From the NCBI GenBank assembly GCA_035420085.1, contig DAOLUH010000018.1, forward strand, positions 36,672-100,671: DNA of 64,000 nt. The letters run 5' to 3'. The notes beneath the pieces were generated by a model. The model made no database searches and had not been told where the DNA came from. It saw nothing but the letters and a program-made list of their open reading frames with translations. Position numbers and translations under genes: made by a program. Origin of the DNA: DSWT01 sp035420085 (lineage in GTDB: Bacteria; Chloroflexota; Anaerolineae; B4-G1; SLSP01). Positions 51,616-61,127 of this stretch are shown here, one piece after another. How positions within the stretch are numbered: the stretch's first letter is position 1; the number at the start of each line of letters is the position of its first letter.

Positions 51616-53935
51616 CCCAGGTTTCCCCCTCTACATCAAAAGCGCGCGGCAATCCAGCGATCACTGGCAGCCACAGCCGGTACTGCGCCAGCGAAAACGG
51701 CGGCGTTCCCGACAGGTAGTGATTGCCGAAGTTTGCCCCGTTCACCGACCACCGGATCAAGTAGAGACGCTGATCGCTGGCATACGTGCGAATCCGCCCT
51801 ACCTGTAGGTTCTCATTCGCGGGAACGGTCGCCGCGCCTTCCACCAGAGTCGCTCCGCCATCCGCCGCCCACACCCGGTAGTGGACTTCGGCAGGCGCAT
51901 TGGCGTCGTTGGCGATCACGACCGGCAGATATTTTTCCGCACCCGGCTCGCCCACGATCACGCACACGGGACGCTGCACACGCCAGATGTAATGATAGGC
52001 CAACTTTTTGCCGAAGTAGTAATCCACCACCGCATCCGAAAACTGCGGCCAACCGTCAATCACGTTCCACCACAAGATGCCGCTGGTGCGCCACTTGCGC
52101 AGCCGCGTGGATTCGATGAAGAACTTCTTGGCCTCGGCCTGGACAATTTGGCTAGCAAGCGCAAACGTCGCCAGATCGTCCGGGACAAAGCCAAACAGCT
52201 CGCGGATCTGGTTCGCCATCAACGCAATGCGGTCGCGCTCAATGACGCGCTCGCGCCAGTGGTAGACGGCGTGAACCTGCCACTCGTCGTTATCCTGCCA
52301 CGGCCACAAGTTTTCGGGGGAGATAAAATGCCGGATCGAACTCACATTGGGGCAACCGTGGTAGCCGATCTCGCCGATGAAATTGGCCGTGTGCTGCGTA
52401 TAAAACGGACTCTTGAAATAGCCGCGCGGCCCCCACAGGTGTTGTTCGGGCAGATGGCGGTCAGCGGCCGGCGCGTCAGACGGTGGAAGATAGGGGGAAC
52501 TCGGCACATAAGCGCGGTGGGGGTCGCAGCGCTGCACCACCTGCGGGATGACCTCACGGGTGAGGCGATTGTGTTCCGGCGAAAGACCCTGCGACTGGTA
52601 GACCATATCAATTTCATTGTCGCCGCACCACAGCGCCAACGAAGGATGATTGCGCAGTTTTTCGACGACGGCCTGAATCTCCTGACGCACCTGGGCCAGA
52701 AACGCCTCGGTTTGGGGATAGATACAGCACGCGAAGGCGAAATCCTGCCATACCAGCATACCGTGGGCGTCGCACAAGTCGAAAAACCGATGATCTTCGT
52801 AGACGTTGCCGCCCCAACAACGGATCATCGTACAATCCAAATCGTCGAACAGCGCGATGGCCTCATCCACGCGATTGATGTCGCGGCTGTGGAACGCATC
52901 CAACGGCACCCAATTCGCGCCCTTGACCATAATGGGCACACCGTTGACAACAAAGCGGAACTCACCCTCGGCCGGCGTCCGCGCCGCTTCCGTGCGGCGC
53001 ACCTCAACCGTGCGGATGCCGATGTGATCGTGGCGTTCGGCCAACACCTCGTCGCCCCGGCAGAGCTGCGCGGTGACGGTGTAGAGATGCGGATCGCCGT
53101 AGCCTTTTGGCTGCCAAAGCCGCGCGCCGGGCACAGGAATTTCGCACCCGCCGGCGACAAATTCGACCGGCCAATCGTAGTCGAAACTGTGCTCTTCGCA
53201 GACGCCGTGAAAGCGCAGATGTAACCCGTCCAATGTCGGCAAATCCGTGCGAAACTGAAAACGCGCGCCCAACGTCGCACCGTCTTGTCCGACGCGCGCC
53301 GTCCAATAGTAAAGCTGCTCAATGGCCGTGGGCGGCCGGCTCTCCAACCAAACAGGACGCCAGATGCCGGCAGAGACCGCTCGCGGCATGATATCCCATC
53401 CCCACACGTGCGGCGCTTTGCGAATGAACAGTCCTTCCTCACGGCGTTCCCAACTCATCGCATTGGCATCGTAGTGAAAATGTCGGGCATGATTCACCGC
53501 AGAACAGAGACGCACGGCGATCTGGTTGACTGCGCCGGGACGCAGCGCGCGCGTCACATCAAAGCGATGTTCGATGAACATATTGGCTGCTTGCCCCACT
53601 TCGACGCCGTTCACCCAGACTGTTGCCAGCGTGTCCAGCCCGGCAAAGACCAAATCCCAGGACTGCCCGGCAGCTTCAGGCGGTACAACAAACTCGACGG
53701 TGTACCACCACTCGTGATCCTCATAAGCGCGCAGCAGGCGGATATTGTCCGCGTAAAACGGCTCTGGGAGGATGTCCGCGCGCACCAGGTCAAGTTCAAC
53801 GTTGCCCGGCACGCGCGCGGGGATGGAGGTCAGCCCCGTGGACGGCAAGTCATCGGGATGCGCGACCCGACATTCATGCTCACGGAAATAGGTCAGACGC
53901 CATTCCTGGTCAAGGGGAAAGATTGTTGACTTCAT
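51608..53935 (-). CDS. GH2 family beta-mannosidase-like
   Basis: This 775-residue protein has the GH2 sugar-binding domain (about 30-200, WWYTVEFVVPPEAAG, DTLATVWVNG), an Ig-like domain and the barrel with TMIRCWGGNVYEDHRFFDLCD. It has WCGDNEID (acid/base Glu441) and NFIGEIGYHG (nucleophile Glu522). FDLCDAHGMLVWQDF marks the beta-mannosidase branch. There is no signal peptide, so action is on imported oligosaccharides. Asp replaces the usual Asn in the CGNNE motif (CGDNE), a change at a conserved position. Confidence 0.9.
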   Translation of the reverse strand: MKSTIFPLDQEWRLTYFREHECRVAHPDDLPSTGLTSIPARVPGNVELDLVRADILPEPFYADNIRLLRAYEDHEWWYTVEFVVPPEAAGQSWDLVFAGLDTLATVWVNGVEVGQAANMFIEHRFDVTRALRPGAVNQIAVRLCSAVNHARHFHYDANAMSWERREEGLFIRKAPHVWGWDIMPRAVSAGIWRPVWLESRPPTAIEQLYYWTARVGQDGATLGARFQFRTDLPTLDGLHLRFHGVCEEHSFDYDWPVEFVAGGCEIPVPGARLWQPKGYGDPHLYTVTAQLCRGDEVLAERHDHIGIRTVEVRRTEAARTPAEGEFRFVVNGVPIMVKGANWVPLDAFHSRDINRVDEAIALFDDLDCTMIRCWGGNVYEDHRFFDLCDAHGMLVWQDFAFACCIYPQTEAFLAQVRQEIQAVVEKLRNHPSLALWCGDNEIDMVYQSQGLSPEHNRLTREVIPQVVQRCDPHRAYVPSSPYLPPSDAPAADRHLPEQHLWGPRGYFKSPFYTQHTANFIGEIGYHGCPNVSSIRHFISPENLWPWQDNDEWQVHAVYHWRERVIERDRIALMANQIRELFGFVPDDLATFALASQIVQAEAKKFFIESTRLRKWRTSGILWWNVIDGWPQFSDAVVDYYFGKKLAYHYIWRVQRPVCVIVGEPGAEKYLPVVIANDANAPAEVHYRVWAADGGATLVEGAATVPANENLQVGRIRTYASDQRLYLIRWSVNGANFGNHYLSGTPPFSLAQYRLWLPVIAGLPRAFDVEGETWDA

Positions 53936-53955
53936 GAATCATCTCAATCACACAT

Positions 53956-54375
53956 TCAGGCTGGCAGCACGACAAAACCCATCGTGCGAAAATGCTGATC
54001 AAAAGCAAACACATCACGTATGCCATCGCGTTGCATTACGGCAAAGCTCACGGCATCGGTGTAACTGAAGTCTTGATCGTGATAGAGCCGCAGCACTTCA
54101 CGCGCGCTCATTTCGAGTTCATCATCCGACCACACGCAATGGATACGGCCGGATTTTTCGATCAGGTCCAGAAACGCGATAGCTTTTTCGTGACTGCTGC
54201 TGCGACGGATGTTGATATACGTCTCGGCGATCACCAGATTAGTGGTGACAAGACTGTTATAAGCCGATAACGCGCGGCGGAAAAAATCGGCGGCTTGAGG
54301 GTGATATTTGTCTTTCGGATCCAAAACGCCTAGCCAGCCGCCGGTGTCTACAAACAACGCGCGCCGGTTATACAT
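53956..54375 (-). CDS. PIN-domain toxin (VapC-like)
   Basis: The 139-residue product shows the PIN acids: FVDTGGW (Asp10), VIAETYINIRR (Glu51), FSYTDAVSFAVM (Asp107) and AFDQHFRTMGF (Asp126). All four are present, so it may be an active ribonuclease. It overlaps the antitoxin gene by eight bases, the usual VapBC order and spacing. It follows the GH2 gene start on the same strand. Confidence 0.9.
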   Translation of the reverse strand: MYNRRALFVDTGGWLGVLDPKDKYHPQAADFFRRALSAYNSLVTTNLVIAETYINIRRSSSHEKAIAFLDLIEKSGRIHCVWSDDELEMSAREVLRLYHDQDFSYTDAVSFAVMQRDGIRDVFAFDQHFRTMGFVVLPA

Positions 54376-54631
54376 TCCGGCTTTCCTCGACAATATAGTG
54401 GTCGTGGTCAACCGACATGTCGCCAGGGCTATTGGTTTGTTCGCCGAGTAGCCCAATAAGCTGCATTGCAGGATCATCATCCACCGAGAGAGTCGTCTGG
54501 GACAAAGCATCAATACCCATTCGCAACACCTCGGCATATGAAACGTTCAAGCGTTCGGCCAAATACGATAGCTTTGATCGTTGCGTCGCATCCAAATATA
54601 CTTGCACAGGTTTTTTATCTGAAGCCGTCAT
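54368..54631 (-). CDS. Ribbon-helix-helix antitoxin
   Basis: This 87-residue protein starts with a ribbon-helix-helix domain (KPVQVYLDATQRSKLSYLAERLNVSYAEVLRMGI). The acidic C-terminal half (VDHDHYIVEESRN) is fit to wrap the PIN toxin. Such antitoxins repress their own promoter, so a self-binding palindrome is expected in the AT-rich stretch at 54,632-54,727. The two genes look intact. Confidence 0.85.
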   Translation of the reverse strand: MTASDKKPVQVYLDATQRSKLSYLAERLNVSYAEVLRMGIDALSQTTLSVDDDPAMQLIGLLGEQTNSPGDMSVDHDHYIVEESRNV

Positions 54632-54727
54632 TTCCGCCTCCGGAATGTATCATTTACATTTATAAATGCATAATAATACATTCGAAAATTCCTGTCAAGC
54701 GCGTACCAGAACACAAGTCTCAGGCTC

Positions 54728-55372
54728 TCACTGCCCGTAGACGTGCGTATAGCGGTGATGTAGCCTGGCGACGTCGTCCGGCGCGATCTCGTCGGGTTGG
54801 CCGATTTGCAGCGCCAGCCACACCGTCTTGGCGACGTCCTCCGTCATCACGGCGGCTTTGACGGCAGCCGTGGCATCGCGCCCAATGGTGAAGACGCCGT
54901 GGTTCTTCAGCAGCACCGCGCACGACGAACCGATGCTCTCCACCACGACTTTGCCAATGGCCTCGCTGCCGATGAGCGCAAAGCCGCCACACGGAATCGG
55001 CCCGCCGAACTCGTCCGCCATCGCCGTCAGGACGACAGGGATCGGCTTGCCCACGGCGGCGAAGGCCGTCGCATACGGCGAGTGCGTGTGGACGATGCCG
55101 CCGACATCGGGTCGCTGGCGGTAGATGTAGAGGTGGCTCGCGGTGTCGGAGGACGGCTTCAGGTCGCCTTCGATGATCGCGCCATCGAGGTTGACGATGA
55201 CCATGTGCTCCGGTTTCAAATCCTCGTAACGCACACCGGAAGGCTTGATCACCACGTAGCCCGTGATGCGATCGCGCGTGCTGACGTTACCGCCCGTCCA
55301 CTTCACGAGGTCGTTAGCGGGGAGTTCTTTGTGCAATTCGTAGAGTTCTTCGCGTAAAGGTTGTAGTAACAT
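54728..55372 (-). CDS. araD: L-ribulose-5-phosphate 4-epimerase (class II aldolase family)
   Basis: The 214-residue protein has Asp76 (SSDTASH), His95 and His97 (IVHTHSPYATAF), Asp120 (AMADEFGG) and His158 (KNHG). The first four match the Escherichia coli AraD numbering (Asp76, His95, His97, Asp120), and the end HVYGQ resembles its YYGQ tail with the catalytic tyrosine. This favours the epimerase over fuculose-1-phosphate aldolase. It converts L-ribulose-5-P to D-xylulose-5-P. GAGGA precedes the ATG. The isomerase at 57,473 would be a natural partner, but the restriction-modification genes lie between them. Confidence 0.88.
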   Translation of the reverse strand: MLLQPLREELYELHKELPANDLVKWTGGNVSTRDRITGYVVIKPSGVRYEDLKPEHMVIVNLDGAIIEGDLKPSSDTASHLYIYRQRPDVGGIVHTHSPYATAFAAVGKPIPVVLTAMADEFGGPIPCGGFALIGSEAIGKVVVESIGSSCAVLLKNHGVFTIGRDATAAVKAAVMTEDVAKTVWLALQIGQPDEIAPDDVARLHHRYTHVYGQ

Positions 55373-55382
55373 CACATTGTCC

Positions 55383-56372
55383 TCACATTTTTGATTTATC
55401 GTATTCCGGTTCCCCTGGAATCTCAGACAGCTTCGTTTTTTCCTCAAGCAGCCGTAGTTGAAGCGTCAACGGAATCTCAAAAATACCTTCCGCAATCTCT
55501 GCGTCGCGCACTATCTGCGCGCCAGCCTCTTCTTTCAGTCGTTCTATAGCGATGCGATAATACTTTTCTTGATTGTCAACCAAAATACAGTCGCGGCCTA
55601 AGGATAACGCCGCGATACCGGTTGTCCCACTGCCAGCAAAAGGGTCTAAAACCATTCCATGCTCTGGGCAAAGCAATTTGATAAAAAATTCAGGCAAAGC
55701 TGTTGGATAAACAGCAGGGTGTGTTTTATTTTTCCCTACCACAGCGTAAGTAATCACATTGCTTGGTAGAACCTTGTCCTTTCCTACCCAACGCGATAAA
55801 TCACGCCCAAAGCCACTTTGATTGACTGAATTATGACGGCTAAGATCGCTTTCACTCAAATTGCTCAAACGAGTTTCAGCCCATTCACCAATGGGCTTTT
55901 TGACGCCTTCGTGATTGAAGAAAGGTTTTTTCTGTTTCGCCAAATGGAAACAGTATTCCCATCCATCGCTCAAGCGTGTAGGCCAATAACCAGGCATAGG
56001 ATTGGGTTTATGCCAGATATAGTCATCTATGGCTAACCAGCCGCTTTCGCAAAGCGCCTCAATCGTATGCCAGACATAACGATGACGGACGCCATCCACT
56101 ACTTTATCTTTGATATTGATAACTAGACTTCCTGTTGGTTTCAATGCATCCCAAAAAGCCTGATGAAACGTAAGGAACCAATCAACGAAGTCATCCGGGT
56201 GAACGCCGCCATAATGTCTGCGTCGCGCATCGGCATACGGCGGCGATGTAACAATGAGATCAACTTTTCCTTTGAAGGAGTTTAATTCTTCTCGACTGTC
56301 GCCAAAAATGACAGTGCAATGGGTATTGCGTTGACTCCCATTGTTCGGTTTCGATAAAAAAGTCTGCTGCAC
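55383..56372 (-). CDS. DNA methyltransferase of a type II restriction-modification pair
   Basis: This 329-residue protein has TSPPYADARRR early and DPFAGSGTTGIAALSLG near the C-terminus: motif IV precedes motif I, the order of the beta class, and TSPPY suggests an N4-cytosine or N6-adenine enzyme. The RBS AAAGGA supports a GTG start at 56,372; a TTG at 56,387 would put it inside the coding part. Together with the upstream gene it forms a restriction-modification pair. Both genes are AT-richer than the surrounding DNA. Target sequence unknown. Confidence 0.86.
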   Translation of the reverse strand: MQQTFLSKPNNGSQRNTHCTVIFGDSREELNSFKGKVDLIVTSPPYADARRRHYGGVHPDDFVDWFLTFHQAFWDALKPTGSLVINIKDKVVDGVRHRYVWHTIEALCESGWLAIDDYIWHKPNPMPGYWPTRLSDGWEYCFHLAKQKKPFFNHEGVKKPIGEWAETRLSNLSESDLSRHNSVNQSGFGRDLSRWVGKDKVLPSNVITYAVVGKNKTHPAVYPTALPEFFIKLLCPEHGMVLDPFAGSGTTGIAALSLGRDCILVDNQEKYYRIAIERLKEEAGAQIVRDAEIAEGIFEIPLTLQLRLLEEKTKLSEIPGEPEYDKSKM

Positions 56373-56395
56373 AACAATTCCTTTCAATCGAAATT

Positions 56396-57355
56396 TTATA
56401 CTTTACAGAAAAATTTGAGCAATTTGTAAGGGTCGTCGAAGTAACCTTCCGCGTTAATCAAACCAGCCTTGCGACATTCTGCACCAAAGAACTCTAATAC
56501 CTCGGCCGGTATTTGGATCTGTGTAGCGAGTTCCTCGGACTCCTGCACACTCAGCAACACATCTAATACCAACCGCATTATTTCTTCGTAGGAATAGTTT
56601 GCAAAGAAAGGCCATAGGAAATCCGATAACCAAACTTCTGTATTGTTTGAATAAGCCTGACCTGTTTTCTGTTCAATCTTGATATGTCGTTGTCCACGAT
56701 CCATAACAATCCCAAAAATACAACAATACGGGCCAACACGATTACGATCATTCATTGCAACAACTTCCAATGCCCGGATTGCTTTGGGCCAATCTTGTCC
56801 ACCCAATGTATTCCGTCTATTTTTGACGGAAACATACAGGCTTAACGGCAGCGTATCAGACTTGATCCCTTCAATCACTGCGTTGAAATCCGCCTCCGCC
56901 AACCCCAAATCAGACACACTTTTGAAGCGTTGGCTATGCGCTGCGCAATCCAACAACAAGAACTGATACCGCCACCCGGAATTCATGCGCCCTTTCTGAA
57001 TCACGCGACTGCGAAATTGTTCTGCGCCGACATCACGGTAATGCTTTTTGTGTACCTGATGCGCTGTCGAAGCCGGGTCCTCATAGTATCGCTTGAAGTA
57101 TCGAAACAGATCCTTCCCGGCGCGCCGATAAGCTCTGGTCAGGTCTTCCGCCGTCGCATCTGGCGGGATAGCGACGCTTTCACGGCTCGATTTCTGGTTG
57201 GCCTTGTCAATCGCTTCCCGAATCATTTGCGTCAGAACCTCGACAGGGATTTTGTAGGGATGCGGTTTCAAGGTGTCTGTATCCAAACAACCATACGCTT
57301 TGTTGTCCGGGTCGCTGATACGCGGGTAAGATTGTGGTATAGGCGCTGCCGACAT
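56396..57355 (-). CDS. Probable type II restriction endonuclease
   Basis: The 319-residue protein lies 23 bases upstream of the methyltransferase and on the same strand. It has YVSVKNRRNTLGGQDWPKAI, a short catalytic-type strand with a Lys after a hydrophobic run, consistent with a modified PD-(D/E)XK site. There is also WLSDFLWPFFANYSYEEIMR. The sequence is reminiscent of the ApaLI-like group, but this could not be tested. No other domain is visible. Confidence 0.68.
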   Translation of the reverse strand: MSAAPIPQSYPRISDPDNKAYGCLDTDTLKPHPYKIPVEVLTQMIREAIDKANQKSSRESVAIPPDATAEDLTRAYRRAGKDLFRYFKRYYEDPASTAHQVHKKHYRDVGAEQFRSRVIQKGRMNSGWRYQFLLLDCAAHSQRFKSVSDLGLAEADFNAVIEGIKSDTLPLSLYVSVKNRRNTLGGQDWPKAIRALEVVAMNDRNRVGPYCCIFGIVMDRGQRHIKIEQKTGQAYSNNTEVWLSDFLWPFFANYSYEEIMRLVLDVLLSVQESEELATQIQIPAEVLEFFGAECRKAGLINAEGYFDDPYKLLKFFCKV

Positions 57356-57418
57356 AGTATCTCCCTCAGTTCACATACTTTGGATAATTGTACACAAAGT
57401 CCCTGGTATGTAAACCAC

Positions 57419-57451
57419 AACGGGAGACGCGCGCAAGGCGTGTCTCCCGTT
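57419..57451 (-). terminator. Hairpin after the isomerase gene
   Basis: A 13-bp stem with one G-T pair (57,419-57,431 with 57,439-57,451) lies between the isomerase stop and the restriction enzyme start. No clean T-run follows, but it is the obvious end of the isomerase transcript. Confidence 0.6.
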
Positions 57452-57472
57452 GCCAGGATGTGTAACGATTCC

Positions 57473-58885
<1,413 letters not shown>

Positions 58886-58901
58886 ACTGTATACCTCGCT
58901 T

Positions 58902-59075
58902 TCATATAGAATTTTGGGATAAGCTAGTGTTTATCTTGCCATCTGCCAGGGTGTAAATATCTTCTTCAGGGTCACGAAGAAAATCAAAGGCCGGGTTATG
59001 AGCTGCCGCGTAAAGCCATTCTACCTCATCAATCTCATCAGCAGAAATCGCAGTCAGCAAGTTTTCTGTATTCAT
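58902..59075 (-). CDS. Small acidic protein, possible antitoxin
   Basis: This 57-residue protein (NLLTAISADEIDEVEWLYAA, then DFLRDPEEDIYTLADGKIN) has the short acidic ending PEEDIYTLADGK that recurs in small antitoxin-like proteins. It lies between the isomerase start and the 132-residue gene, 14 bases from the latter, and could be one of a three-gene cassette. Confidence 0.6.
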   Translation of the reverse strand: MNTENLLTAISADEIDEVEWLYAAAHNPAFDFLRDPEEDIYTLADGKINTSLSQNSI

Positions 59076-59089
59076 CACGCAACCTTATT

Positions 59090-59488
59090 CTAAACGTCCA
59101 GAGCTTGGTCGCTATCCACGCTGTAGACATCCTCAGCATCGGCGTCGTGAATCAACTGAAACGCCGCCCGTAGTGTTTTAGTATCAAGCGATACCGGCAA
59201 ATGGGCAAGTACGTCCAGATACCACCACCAATGCGTAATCGGTGTGAATTCACTCCGTCGCCAACTGGCTAGATCGGCAATCGCCTGGATCGCATCATAG
59301 AACTGACGCGCCCGGCTCATAAGCTGTTTATCGGCCTGAAGCACGCGCTCGCGCAGTGCGGCTGACAAGTGCGGCTCAATGCTCGCAATCTCGCTGCGCG
59401 TCATCAACATATCCAGGTGTTCCATTCCGCTCACTTCGGGGAATCGTACATCTGTTTCATAGGCTGTAACCAATTCATCATAGTTCAT
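59090..59488 (-). CDS. Hypothetical helical protein of a three-gene cassette
   Basis: The 132-residue product is helical (VSGMEHLDMLMTRSEIASIE, REQVLQADKQL-type segments) with no recognised family. It overlaps the 125-residue gene by 11 bases on the same strand. The helical, charged character would suit an antitoxin or small regulator, but that is only context. Confidence 0.65.
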   Translation of the reverse strand: MNYDELVTAYETDVRFPEVSGMEHLDMLMTRSEIASIEPHLSAALRERVLQADKQLMSRARQFYDAIQAIADLASWRRSEFTPITHWWWYLDVLAHLPVSLDTKTLRAAFQLIHDADAEDVYSVDSDQALDV

Positions 59489-59855
59489 GGTCTACCTCGC
59501 CCAACAGTCCAAGATACTCGAATCCGGGTTTATGCAAGTATTGCTCGGGCCGCTCGACAACAAATGCGCTTTCCAACACGCCTTCGCAGGCAAACATAAT
59601 CAGCCATTCCCGGTTTTCGACTGAACCCACAACGGTTACATAAGCGACCTGATTATACCAATAACGATACACTTGGGCAAACCTATCGTGCAGGACGGCG
59701 AGAATCACGGCTTCGTAATCTGCCAACGTTGCTGTAGTTGGCAAGTGCCCTCGAAGTTTACGTTTCTGCAAATGCCGCAAGGCGCTGCCAGGCTTCCAAC
59801 GTATTTGAACCCGCACAGTTTTGATTGCGTTAAGAACTTGAGGTTCCTGAATCAT
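59478..59855 (-). CDS. Hypothetical protein, possible toxin-like beta domain
   Basis: This 125-residue protein has a basic N-terminus (RVQIRWKPGSALRHLQKRKLRG) and a beta-rich C-terminal part (VAYVTVVGSVENREWLIMFACEGVLESAFVVE). The layout recalls RelE/barnase-type small nucleases, but no catalytic motif can be fixed. It overlaps the 132-residue gene by 11 bases, in the order seen for toxin-antitoxin modules. Confidence 0.6.
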   Translation of the reverse strand: MIQEPQVLNAIKTVRVQIRWKPGSALRHLQKRKLRGHLPTTATLADYEAVILAVLHDRFAQVYRYWYNQVAYVTVVGSVENREWLIMFACEGVLESAFVVERPEQYLHKPGFEYLGLLGEVDHEL

Positions 59856-59935
59856 GGCCGTTTTACACTGCTATAGCGTGAACCCGAATTATTGTATAGG
59901 TATACCGCCTGAATCAGGAATAGTCAAGCGTAATT

Positions 59936-60814
59936 TTACCACATCACCGGACTGCGCAACCGCTGCGCGATGACGGCATAGTGCGGATCGTCCGGGACGA
60001 CGTAGCCGTGGCGCAGCAGAAAATCGATGATGACCAGGTTATTGTTCATCTTGAAATCCTCGGTGGTGCTCATCACCTCGATGACCTGCTCGATAGGCCA
60101 CAGGTAGAACTCCGCCACTTCCCCGTCGGTGTTCTGCGGGACGAAAGTTTCGGGCAGTTCCAGGTCGTAGATGAAAATCAGGTCGCGGTGACGGCGACAA
60201 TCCAGATCGATCATATAGCTGATGAGGCTCACCGGGCGCGCAGTTTGCGCCAGTTCCGGCGGGATGTTCGCCTCTTCGTGGCACTCCTTGATGATCACCT
60301 CCCGCGCGCTCAATCCGTCGAGGATGCCGCCTGCGACGAGATGATCCAGCTTGCCCGGATGCTCCGGCTTGGTCAGCGACCGGCGGGCGATCCAGAGGTG
60401 CAGATGCCCGTTCTTGCGGACGATGCCATTCAGATGCGCACCGTAACGCAAAATGCCGAACGTCGAGGCAGCGGCGCGTTCGAGCGCCATCAACGGCGGC
60501 GCGTCGAATCCTGCCGAAACGCGATACAACTCGTCACGCCAGGCAGGGAACAGGCCCGCATCACGCCACTTGTGAAGCACACCGGCAACGGCCTCGGTCC
60601 GCGCGGCGGGTGTGTCCAGGCGCGGATCGAGCGTCACGCGCGCATCGTCGACATGAAAAATGCCGGGATGCTCCTGCAACAGCGGCAACCGGCTGCGATG
60701 CACTGCCCCGACGACGATGTCGTCAATGACGAAGTCAAGGCAGTTGTGCGCATCAAAGACGTTATGGGCGTCGATCCAATGGAGGAAGGCGGTGGTGTTG
60801 ATGCGCGAGGTCAT
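59936..60814 (-). CDS. Nudix hydrolase with N-terminal DUF4743-like domain
   Basis: The 292-residue protein has an N-terminal DUF4743-like part (about 15-130) and a C-terminal Nudix domain with box GGILDGLSAREVIIKECHEE (about 161-180). This is the layout of the plant/bacterial enzymes that hydrolyse oxidised or damaged thiamine diphosphate. The REUXEE portion reads KECHEEA, close to the consensus. It is cytoplasmic. The start ATG at 60,814 follows no strong RBS. Confidence 0.88.
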   Translation of the reverse strand: MTSRINTTAFLHWIDAHNVFDAHNCLDFVIDDIVVGAVHRSRLPLLQEHPGIFHVDDARVTLDPRLDTPAARTEAVAGVLHKWRDAGLFPAWRDELYRVSAGFDAPPLMALERAAASTFGILRYGAHLNGIVRKNGHLHLWIARRSLTKPEHPGKLDHLVAGGILDGLSAREVIIKECHEEANIPPELAQTARPVSLISYMIDLDCRRHRDLIFIYDLELPETFVPQNTDGEVAEFYLWPIEQVIEVMSTTEDFKMNNNLVIIDFLLRHGYVVPDDPHYAVIAQRLRSPVMW

Positions 60815-61127
60815 TCGACTAAACTTATAGAACTGTTGTCTTTGAAGATAATCCTATGACCCATCTTTTATCACCTCATCGCCACAAGGTATCTCATTTT
60901 TTGGAACTGCACAGCCTTGCCTCCGCACTTTACACGGGTATCACCGAAGGCGCGCGCGATGTTTTTTCGAGCAATTCACACTTTCAGTATACGGTTATTT
61001 GGGGATTTAGACAATAGGCACCACGGAACATTGTTCGGGGTATTTTTTAGAGGTTATGAACCGCGCGCTTTGACGGCACCCGCCCTGTCCTCCCGCGCTG
61101 CGGCGGGAGGACAGGGGCAGGTATCGC
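60815..61127. other. Gene-free stretch with one hairpin
   Basis: No coding region is supported in this 313-base gap. Its left two-thirds are AT-rich and may hold promoters for the Nudix gene. The only structure seen is a perfect 14-bp hairpin (61,083-61,096 with 61,103-61,116) directly after the beta-helix gene's stop on the minus strand, likely a terminator without a T-run. Confidence 0.6.
61083..61116 (-). terminator. Perfect 14-bp hairpin after the beta-helix gene
   Basis: Arms CCCTGTCCTCCCGC and its complement enclose a six-base loop. Its place 12 bases beyond the stop of a secreted protein gene fits transcript termination or 3' end protection. No T-run follows on the minus strand. Confidence 0.6.
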
